Part shown: piece after piece, positions 14,779-21,559 of the stretch
Layout of the letters: each line of letters opens with the position of its first letter
Numbering within the stretch: position 1 is the first letter of the stretch
Source of the DNA: an uncultured Christensenellaceae bacterium
GTDB taxonomy: Bacteria; Bacillota; Clostridia; Christensenellales; Pumilibacteraceae
Reading direction: 5' to 3'
Assembly: GCA_910587025.1 (NCBI GenBank)
Contig: CAJUKR010000028.1
Location: 1 to 21,559, forward strand
Length of the DNA stretch: 21,559 bases
Notes under the pieces: generated by a model
What the model was told of the DNA's origin: nothing
The model's input: the letters and a program-made list of their open reading frames with translations, nothing else
Databases searched by the model: none
Position numbers and translations under genes: made by a program

Positions 14779-14820
14779 AAAAAACACGGCGGCTTTAGTT
14801 TCAAAGTCGCCGTGTTTTTT
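14779..14820. terminator. Bidirectional rho-independent terminator
   Basis: An 18-pair stem with a 6-nt loop, AAAAAACACGGCG on one arm and CGCCGTGTTTTTT on the other, has T-runs on both strands. It ends the giant surface-protein gene (minus strand, stop at 14867-14865) and would also end the small plus-strand ORF. The one non-Watson-Crick pair is G-U in the plus-strand RNA but A-C in the minus-strand RNA. Confidence 0.92.
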
Positions 14821-14864
14821 GTTTGTAGTTTTGTCCTTTCGGATCTTCGGTACGCGTTATCGCG

Positions 14865-17800
14865 TCACTTGTCCTTATCCTGTTCATCGAAGAAGTTATA
14901 GAAATTGTCTACATCGTAGCCGTCCGCTTTATTCCTGCCTCTCCGGTTGAATAACCCTTCCGCACTCGGGAGCGTTTCTCCGCTTATCCCTTTATTCTCT
15001 TCGCCCCGTCCGCTTGCGTCTACCGTCGTCGTTGTCGTGGTCGTCGTGATCGCTCCCGGCACTACGTTGTTCACTATCTTCCCTTCTGCCAACGCAGGTC
15101 GCTCTTCGGACAGCACCGGCAGTCCCTGCTCCGTAGCGTACTTCTGCAACGCCGCCATCAGCATGCCTCCGAGCATCTCCGTCCCGCTTCCGTCCGACAT
15201 CGACGGCATCGTCATGCCTATTCCGCGCATTCGCATTATCTCGTTCTCCATTCGCGCCGCATTCAGCTGTTGTTGCAACTCCGCCCGACTGCGCTCCGTT
15301 GCTTCCGCTTTCACTTCCGCCAATGTTCGCTCCATCGCCGCTATCTGCATCACCAACGACTGCTGCGTCGCTTCCGCCTGCGCTTCCGCTTTCGCTTCTG
15401 CACGTGCACGCGCCAGCATCTGCTCGTTCATCATCTGTTCGAACTTCGCTTCCATTCGCGCGATCGCTTCATCGTTTGTTCCCGTCGACTGCGGTGTATA
15501 CGACTGGGCGGGCTGCGGCATCGGTTGCGGTTGAGCCTGAGGCTGCGGCATTCCTACGCCCTGCATCGGCATCGCCATGCCCTGCATCGCATACCTCTCT
15601 CGACGTTCTTCCTCACGTCTTCTGCGTTCTTCTTCTCTCTCTTCTTCGCGTCTGCGGCGTTCTTCCTCTCGGCGCTCTTTCTCTTCCTCTCGCGCTCTAC
15701 GCTTCTCTTCTTCCGCTTCCTCCCGCTCAGCCGCTTTCGCTTGCCTCTCCGCTTTCTTCTTCCTGCGACGCACTATAAACACGATCAGCAGAATCAGTAA
15801 CAACAGTATCGACAAGAAGATCAATAGCCAGATCCATAAGTCCAATCCAAACCAAAACGGTTGCATCAAAAATCCGAGAAAACCGGTAATCGGCGTCAAA
15901 TATTTCGTTTCGCTCTCTACTTCGTTCTTGGCGTCTGCGCCCGCAAGCGTCAAATTATTCGCAAACGCGTCTTTTAAGCTTACCTTTACGGTATATTCCG
16001 TTTGCGGTGACAAACCGCTCTCGTTCACTTCTGTTCCGTTTTCGTCGTAATAGTGATAGTCGAATACATCCTCGAGAGTTGCAAATTCCGCAGGCAATTT
16101 TGCCACGGGCTTGCCGTTTTCGTCTACGCTCCATTCTACGGTCACTTCCACGGGATTTACCACAAACGTATACACCGCGTCGCTTCTGTCGTTCGTATCG
16201 ATCCACTTATACGAACTCGTGGGACGCACGTATACCGTGTACGTTCCTCCGTTCGTCTGCGTAAAGTAACTTGCGGTCACTTCCGTTTCGTTTCCGTCGC
16301 CGTCTTTTACATACAGCTTCACGCTACCGTTTGAAAGCAATTCCCCGAGTCCGTTCGGCGTGAAATCGATGGGCTTGCCGGTGTACGTCTCTTCCTTTGC
16401 ACCGTCGCCGTTCACCGTTCCCGTGAAACCCGGCTTTGCGATCGGCAATGCGGGACTTCCGGGATCGTCGCCGGTCGTAAACTCCTTTTCGCTGTCCACG
16501 CCGACCTTATATTCGAACTCGATGTTATCCTCGTTTCCTTCTTTTGCCGCAAGCGTCTGTTTGAATGTTTCGTTGTACTTCGTCTGCCAACCGTCGCCGT
16601 CGACTATGTTTCCGTCGCCGTCACGGAGTATAATCTCCCATACGTCGGGCACGATTGCCGTTCCGTCTTCCCCGAACAGCGGCGACCACGGCTCTTTCCC
16701 GTCGCCGTCCCAATCCGAAATAATCAGTTTAAGTTTTTTGACAGTGACGGCAAACGTCTGCGCGCTCGTCTTTAACAGCCCGTTGTCGTCCCATTTTAAG
16801 TTGGCGCTGTCCGTAAGCGTTACCGTTATACGATACTCGCCCGCATTCAGCTGTGTTTTTACGTCGTCCGGCGTAATCGTACTCGGCACGTTCTTGGGCG
16901 AAATATACGTGATACCCGTTATTTTGTAATAAACGTTCAGTCCCGCAACATCCAATCCCGCCGCGCCGAGCAAGTCCAACGCTTCTCCGCAGAATACGAG
17001 ATCTCCGTTATCCTGCGGTTTTTTCAGTTTCTTCGATTCGATCCGCCAATTCAAACTCGAAGGAAAATCCGTCGCGCTCGGCATTCCGGTAAGATCGAAA
17101 TTGTCCCCGAGCTTGCTCATATCCAACACATAAGTAGCCGTGTTCGTTCCGCCTGTCGGCGTCACTGCGCTCGCCTTGTTTCCGCCGAGCGTGAATACTT
17201 CGTTTCCCGAAAGTCCGCTTGCTTCAAACATATCGTGAAGCAACTTCGCTTCGTCATCGCCGTTCGCATCACCTTTCGGAAGCCCGATGATGACGAGTTC
17301 CTGCTCCTCCGCTACCGGCTTTCCGTTCTCGTCTAAAACGGGCTTTCCGCTTTCGTCCACTTTTACTTTGAATTCGAACGGCATCGAAGGATTGTATTCC
17401 ACTTCTTCCATTACGGGATTGCCGTTACCGTCCAAAACGGGATTGCCGTCGTCGTCTACTTTCGGAGACAGATAGCCCCATTTAACGCCCGACATATCGA
17501 ATTTATACTTCTCGATCTCGAACGTAATCGTCTTTTTTATGAGTACGTAATCTTCCGCCGCGCTCTCTTTGAGCTCAACCTCGATTATGTATTTCCCCGC
17601 GGCTATAGGCGCTTCCGAAAGTTCCGTTCCCTTGTGACTGTCTCCCGCCGACGCGTCGTAGTTATACCAGCGCAAGCGTACGTCGTCGAACGTGTTTTCG
17701 CCGACTTTGACTTCGATGTCGCCTTCTCCGCTTTCTACGAGCGTACCGTGCGCCTTTCCGTCGTAAGTCACCTTAAACGTTCCCGTCACCTGCACCGGCG

Positions 17801-20800
17801 TGCGGTTGTCGCCCGTTTCGAACTCTTTGATAAGTTTTTCGAGATCCGCTACCGTGTCATGCAATTCGTTGCCGTCTGCGTCCACGAACATCAACGCTTC
17901 GCTCCACTTCGTGACCCCGTCCGGGCTCAGACCGTCTTTGAACTTCGGCTTAACGTAATATTTATGCACCGTTCCGGGCACGACTTCGACGTCGTCGAGC
18001 GTGATGAGCGTTCCCGGCTTTGCAAACGGTTCCGACGTTCCCAAATCGTAGATTTCGTATTCGATTCCCGTCCCGTCGTACGGAGAAATCAGGTGCGGCA
18101 AATAAAATATTTTATCGTCGTCGCCTTGCTTCGTTTCGTCCGAATCCCACGTGTCGTCGCCGAGCACGACTTTTGCTTTTACTATGCTCCATGACAAATC
18201 GGGAATCGATATCGTGTTGTAATTGTCTTTGTCGTATACCAAAGCAGAGCCGCTGACTTTCGCCACATAGCCGCTTCCCACGTATTTCTGTTGGTTGCCG
18301 CTGTACGAACTCCCGTTCTTTACGGTAACTCCGCTCGGCAAATCTCCGAGTTTTAACGTGTAATTTCCGCTCTTCCAAGGCAGTCCCTTATCCGCCGAGC
18401 CGAAACCGCCGTCTCCGTCCGCATACACCCATGCGCCGCTTCCGCCGTTCGCCGTCTTATCCCACTTCGCATAAGTCACCGTCGCGCCGTCCGTACCCGT
18501 GTACTGCCACGATACGCCGTCTAAATCCACCGTGAGTTTCGTGATTTCCCACTCGAACTCCACTTCGAGCGTCTTGCTCGTCGTTCCGTCGTCCTTTTGG
18601 AACAAATACGCGTCGTCCGTCGTCACGAGCGCGACGATCGTTTTATACTTGCCCGCTTTGCTCGCGCGTTGGTTTTTATAACCGTTTATAAACCCTTCCG
18701 CGCCGCGCGTCAAATCTATCTGAATATGCGCGTCGGCAAAGTCGGTCGTATCGACGTTGATCTCGTATACAAAACCCTTCTTCGCATCGCTGTCATAGCT
18801 GTACGCAATCTTGTTCCCCGTCGGTAAGTCTGTAGCCGGCGCGGTCACGGTGCCGTTCGTGCCGTCCGTGTCCGTAGCGTCGTCTTTCTTCGTCGTAAAT
18901 TTGAACTTATAATTTGTCAGTCCCGCGCCCGCCGCAGTGATAGTAAGCGCTTTATTGTTCCACGCCGTCAATGCGTCCGAAAAACTGTAATTCCCGTTAT
19001 GGACGTTCGTGCCTTTGAAATCGAACGAAATGATATAAACGCCCAGCGCGTATTTCGCGCTCGGGAACGCGGTGTTGTCCAGCACTGCGGTGAATTTCCC
19101 CGTCGTTGCGTCAAACGTGCCGTCGACCGTCGCGCTGAAAGATGTGTCGCCTTGCTTGCCGAGTTTTAATTGGATGGCGACGTTATCCGCATTCGGGAAG
19201 TCCGTGTCCGTTCCGTGATATATTTCCTCTACCGTAAACGTCGCCTTATAATTATCCGACGCAGCCCAACTGAGAACGGTCTTATCTTCGTCCGCCGTAC
19301 CCGCTTTATAGTCCGATTCGTATGTAAACGTAAGCTGTTTCGGTTTGACTTTGAACGTCGCCGTGCGCGTTGCGTCAGTATTCGTCGCCGCGTCCGACCA
19401 TTCGTAATTCACCGCATCCGCGATACCGAACGTCACGGTATAGTCCGCCGCGTCGCGGAACTCGATCGTAAGCGTCCCGCCACCGTCCGCGCTCGTCGTA
19501 GTCACGACCGCGTAATCCGGCGTATAATTATTCGTCCCCCGCTTCGCAGTCACCGTCACGCTCATAGGGTCTTTCGGGTACGCGAAAGTAGCGGGATTTG
19601 CCGTATCCGTCACTTTATCGTTCGGATACCCCGTTATGCTTATACTTAGCTTTGACCCGTCATAAGTTTTTGTCGCGTCTGTCGTCGTGATTGTCGGCAC
19701 GGTCAGTTGTTTTTTCTTGACGACAAATTCTATTTTCGTTTCGGTCGGATCGTTTGTCGGTGTTCGCTCGCTCCAAAAATATTGACTGTTTGCTGTTCCG
19801 TCGATCGTTCCCGTTTTCGCTTTCAACGTAACGACATACGTGCCCGCGTCCGTAATATTTACTTTTGTACGTTTCGTCGCGTCGGTTTCCGCCGTATCTA
19901 CTTCGGGATTTACCGTACCCGCACTCGCAACCTTTTTTGCGATATTCGACACGTACATCTTGTTTTCGTCGAAATTCATAAACGTCTTAAGGTCTATCGT
20001 CTGTTCTACGCCGCTGTACGTATACGTCGCGCTTTCCGTCTGTGCAGGAAGATCCAGAATCGCCGCCGTCGCTTTCGTTAAGTTCAAATGCAATGCCGGA
20101 CGAATTCTTTTTTGCAAAGTACACACACTGGTATTTTGCTGAGAAAATGTACCGCACCAAGAAACTACATTATCATGATTTCTATCGTCCCCGGAACGAG
20201 TCCAACACGACGAAATACCCGAATCATTATCTAATAACGAATCGTTAAAAGGAATACCCCAATAGCTATGTGTCGCATTATTGGCGCCCATATAAAATCC
20301 TATTTCCGCTATCGAAGGAAGCCACAGATAATCGTCTTTCCATTCGTAATATTGCGGGTACTTGCTCACGTCATAAATGTCGCCCAAATAGCTGTGCCAA
20401 GACGAAAGATAGGGACCGCTCACGCCGTCTGTCCCTGTGCCCCAAGCTTCACCTTGACAATTACTGCAAGCGTTGGTATAAACCCTGCTCGTATTTTCCG
20501 CTTTTTGCAGTTCCATATATTTGGGCGCGACGAGATAATCCGTGAGGCTTTTTTTCTTAATAATACTATCGGAAAGAGTAAATTGCGCATACTGACTGGC
20601 AATACGGTCGCTCTGATTTACAGTACCCGTACGATAAGTACCCGCGGCGCTTGTTCCAGGATAAACTTTCGGGTTATTCGTAGAATAATTAATAGGCGAA
20701 TCGCCGCCGCCGTTTAATACCGCCGCACGAATGTAGCTCGTGGAATACATATTGCCGGAATATCCGCCTATCGTATAACCGTTACGGTGTACACCGAACT

Positions 20801-21362
20801 GATAAACATTTGCAGATTCTTTCGTAGCCAAAAGAGTAAGCACCAAGTCGGGCTTGCCGCCCGTCGTCATAGTGGTGTTCTCGGAAAGATAAACCGCCGC
20901 CCACTCCATACCGCCGAATTCGACGATAATAGGATCGGGCGCTGTTTTTGTCGGGTTCGATGTCGGACCCGTCGTTGTTCCGCCGCTGAGCGCCGAATAG
21001 TCCAATGATTTCGGTTGTGTAATGACTTCTCCGCTTTTACCACCCGAAACCACGCTTTGCGAAGCATTGACTTTATCGTAAACGTCTTTATAAGTCGCTT
21101 TGCCCGTATATGACGAACCCATAACCTTATCGTAAAATTTATTCAGCACTACGGGGTCGAATACTTGACCGTCGGAACGGGTATCGTAATTCGAAAAAGA
21201 CAAAGAACCGATCGAAGCGGGAGTAGAACCGCTCGTATATGCTCTTGTTTCATTAAAATTAAAACTTAAAAACACGCAGGAAAATAACAGTGACATTACC
21301 ACCAACGTCAAAAATGCGATCCTTGCGATATTTTTATTCGAACTTGACTGTACTTCTCTCAT
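14865..21362 (-). CDS. Giant surface protein: signal peptide, DUF6273-like domain, beta-repeat stalk, one membrane helix, charged coiled-coil cytoplasmic tail
   Basis: A 2165-residue protein. Residues 1-41 look like a signal peptide (hydrophobic 15-34, possible cleavage after TRA41). Residues about 148-430 resemble DUF6273 (MEWAAVYLS, YLWLPSIAEIGFY, CWTRSGDD, IRPALHLNL). Residues about 430-1840 form a chain of beta-rich modules, with recurring junctions such as FVVKKKQLTV, FKVKPKQLTF and FAVTVKKLKL; they look like YDG/MBG-type Ig-like repeats. A single membrane helix (1842-1864) ends in RRRKKK. The cytoplasmic tail (1865-2165) contains an E/R/K helix (1865-1923), a Met/Pro/Gln linker, an Ala-rich coiled coil (about 1962-2046), a Thr8 run (2106-2113) and an acidic end. 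There is no LPxTG motif. ATG 21362 has GGAG 5 nt upstream. Function is unknown; an adhesin or envelope scaffold is plausible. It has its own terminator and looks monocistronic. Confidence 0.9.
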   Translation of the reverse strand: MREVQSSSNKNIARIAFLTLVVMSLLFSCVFLSFNFNETRAYTSGSTPASIGSLSFSNYDTRSDGQVFDPVVLNKFYDKVMGSSYTGKATYKDVYDKVNASQSVVSGGKSGEVITQPKSLDYSALSGGTTTGPTSNPTKTAPDPIIVEFGGMEWAAVYLSENTTMTTGGKPDLVLTLLATKESANVYQFGVHRNGYTIGGYSGNMYSTSYIRAAVLNGGGDSPINYSTNNPKVYPGTSAAGTYRTGTVNQSDRIASQYAQFTLSDSIIKKKSLTDYLVAPKYMELQKAENTSRVYTNACSNCQGEAWGTGTDGVSGPYLSSWHSYLGDIYDVSKYPQYYEWKDDYLWLPSIAEIGFYMGANNATHSYWGIPFNDSLLDNDSGISSCWTRSGDDRNHDNVVSWCGTFSQQNTSVCTLQKRIRPALHLNLTKATAAILDLPAQTESATYTYSGVEQTIDLKTFMNFDENKMYVSNIAKKVASAGTVNPEVDTAETDATKRTKVNITDAGTYVVTLKAKTGTIDGTANSQYFWSERTPTNDPTETKIEFVVKKKQLTVPTITTTDATKTYDGSKLSISITGYPNDKVTDTANPATFAYPKDPMSVTVTAKRGTNNYTPDYAVVTTTSADGGGTLTIEFRDAADYTVTFGIADAVNYEWSDAATNTDATRTATFKVKPKQLTFTYESDYKAGTADEDKTVLSWAASDNYKATFTVEEIYHGTDTDFPNADNVAIQLKLGKQGDTSFSATVDGTFDATTGKFTAVLDNTAFPSAKYALGVYIISFDFKGTNVHNGNYSFSDALTAWNNKALTITAAGAGLTNYKFKFTTKKDDATDTDGTNGTVTAPATDLPTGNKIAYSYDSDAKKGFVYEINVDTTDFADAHIQIDLTRGAEGFINGYKNQRASKAGKYKTIVALVTTDDAYLFQKDDGTTSKTLEVEFEWEITKLTVDLDGVSWQYTGTDGATVTYAKWDKTANGGSGAWVYADGDGGFGSADKGLPWKSGNYTLKLGDLPSGVTVKNGSSYSGNQQKYVGSGYVAKVSGSALVYDKDNYNTISIPDLSWSIVKAKVVLGDDTWDSDETKQGDDDKIFYLPHLISPYDGTGIEYEIYDLGTSEPFAKPGTLITLDDVEVVPGTVHKYYVKPKFKDGLSPDGVTKWSEALMFVDADGNELHDTVADLEKLIKEFETGDNRTPVQVTGTFKVTYDGKAHGTLVESGEGDIEVKVGENTFDDVRLRWYNYDASAGDSHKGTELSEAPIAAGKYIIEVELKESAAEDYVLIKKTITFEIEKYKFDMSGVKWGYLSPKVDDDGNPVLDGNGNPVMEEVEYNPSMPFEFKVKVDESGKPVLDENGKPVAEEQELVIIGLPKGDANGDDEAKLLHDMFEASGLSGNEVFTLGGNKASAVTPTGGTNTATYVLDMSKLGDNFDLTGMPSATDFPSSLNWRIESKKLKKPQDNGDLVFCGEALDLLGAAGLDVAGLNVYYKITGITYISPKNVPSTITPDDVKTQLNAGEYRITVTLTDSANLKWDDNGLLKTSAQTFAVTVKKLKLIISDWDGDGKEPWSPLFGEDGTAIVPDVWEIILRDGDGNIVDGDGWQTKYNETFKQTLAAKEGNEDNIEFEYKVGVDSEKEFTTGDDPGSPALPIAKPGFTGTVNGDGAKEETYTGKPIDFTPNGLGELLSNGSVKLYVKDGDGNETEVTASYFTQTNGGTYTVYVRPTSSYKWIDTNDRSDAVYTFVVNPVEVTVEWSVDENGKPVAKLPAEFATLEDVFDYHYYDENGTEVNESGLSPQTEYTVKVSLKDAFANNLTLAGADAKNEVESETKYLTPITGFLGFLMQPFWFGLDLWIWLLIFLSILLLLILLIVFIVRRRKKKAERQAKAAEREEAEEEKRRAREEEKERREEERRRREEEREEERRRREEERRERYAMQGMAMPMQGVGMPQPQAQPQPMPQPAQSYTPQSTGTNDEAIARMEAKFEQMMNEQMLARARAEAKAEAQAEATQQSLVMQIAAMERTLAEVKAEATERSRAELQQQLNAARMENEIMRMRGIGMTMPSMSDGSGTEMLGGMLMAALQKYATEQGLPVLSEERPALAEGKIVNNVVPGAITTTTTTTTVDASGRGEENKGISGETLPSAEGLFNRRGRNKADGYDVDNFYNFFDEQDKDK

Positions 21363-21431
21363 GATTGCTCCGAAACAGTCGCGTCATGCGACATTTTTCT
21401 ACAAGAAATTTCTCTGTTTGATCTTTTCAAT

Positions 21432-21461
21432 CGGTACGCATATGTATAGATATGTGTACCG
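21432..21461. repeat. 30-bp imperfect inverted repeat upstream of the giant surface-protein gene
   Basis: The arms CGGTACGCATATG and CATATGTGTACCG-like sequence pair over most of their length (CGGTAC outer arms are perfect), centred near 21446. It lies 70-100 bp before the ATG. It may be an operator, or a hairpin in the leader RNA. The plus-strand side is followed by TTTTG, a weak T-run, so a terminator role is less likely. Confidence 0.55.
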
Positions 21462-21528
21462 TTTTGCTTGATTTCGAACAGAAAAAACGACAAAATCTTT
21501 GCAATTATATAAAAACTTATAAAAACGG

Positions 21529-21557
21529 TTGACTTATTTCCTTTAGGATATTAAAAT
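21529..21557 (+). promoter_or_regulatory. Predicted sigma-A promoter pointing out of the window
   Basis: TTGACT (21529-21534), a 17-bp spacer and TAAAAT (21552-21557) on the plus strand. It implies a divergent gene to the right of the window. The sequence ends two bases after the -10 box, so nothing downstream can be checked. Confidence 0.5.
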
Positions 21558-21559
21558 AA

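Noticed and set aside
14617..14787. Upstream extension of yqfC to 140 codons
   Set aside because: The extra 57 residues have no YqfC-family character and are antisense to the small acidic ORF; the normal YqfC length fits the start at 14616.
15021..15048. Threonine-8 tract as a slippage or phase-variation site
   Set aside because: The codons are mixed (GTC, GTT, GTG and GTA on the plus strand), so the DNA is not a uniform repeat likely to slip.
21504..21509. TATAAT on the minus strand as the promoter of the giant surface-protein gene
   Set aside because: No acceptable -35 box occurs at 16-18 bp, and the surrounding DNA is AT-rich enough to produce the hexamer by chance.
1..21559. CRISPR arrays, tRNA, rRNA and insertion sequences
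   Set aside because: I saw no spaced repeat array, no cloverleaf-like sequence, no rRNA and no transposase; the serine recombinase is the only mobility gene.

Overview
The window looks like one end of a shotgun-assembled contig from an uncultured, Gram-positive, Clostridia-type Bacillota. Three things suggest this. The first 26 bases are Illumina adapter. The gene order yqfC-yqfD-phoH-pgpH-ybeY-era-recO is the Bacillota arrangement. The sporulation-linked genes yqfC and yqfD are present. A gut lineage is plausible but is only a guess. All recognised genes lie on the minus strand and are transcribed right to left; the one exception is a possible 39-codon ORF on the plus strand.

Left region (about 27-6210) is visibly AT-richer and accessory. 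It holds a large serine recombinase (4238-5962) at the edge facing the host chromosome. To its left is a toxin-antitoxin pair, a DUF3990-type toxin and an XRE-type antitoxin. Its promoter carries two related palindromes. Next is an 874-codon open reading frame (27-2648) that runs off the contig end. It encodes an N-terminal SMEK-like domain, a STAND/NACHT-like P-loop NTPase and a long helical C-terminal part. This reads as cargo of an integrative element, with the NTPase as a candidate anti-phage protein possibly co-transcribed with the toxin-antitoxin pair.

Middle region (6213-14616) is conserved chromosome. ppdK (pyruvate, phosphate dikinase) has its own sigma-A promoter and terminator. The compact operon yqfC-yqfD-phoH-pgpH-ybeY-era-recO follows in transcription order, with mostly overlapping stop and start codons, and ends in a terminator that begins inside the last codons of recO. 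Several members are reduced: PgpH has no extracellular domain, RecO is short with no zinc-finger cysteines, and dgkA and cdd are absent.

Right region (14640-21559) is dominated by one 2165-residue surface protein. It has a signal peptide, a DUF6273-like domain, a long chain of beta-sandwich-like repeats, one transmembrane helix, and a roughly 300-residue cytoplasmic tail. The tail contains a strongly charged E/R/K helix and a coiled coil. This replaces the LPxTG anchor expected in a Gram-positive adhesin. A bidirectional terminator separates it from the yqfC operon, and a plus-strand promoter at the far right points out of the window.
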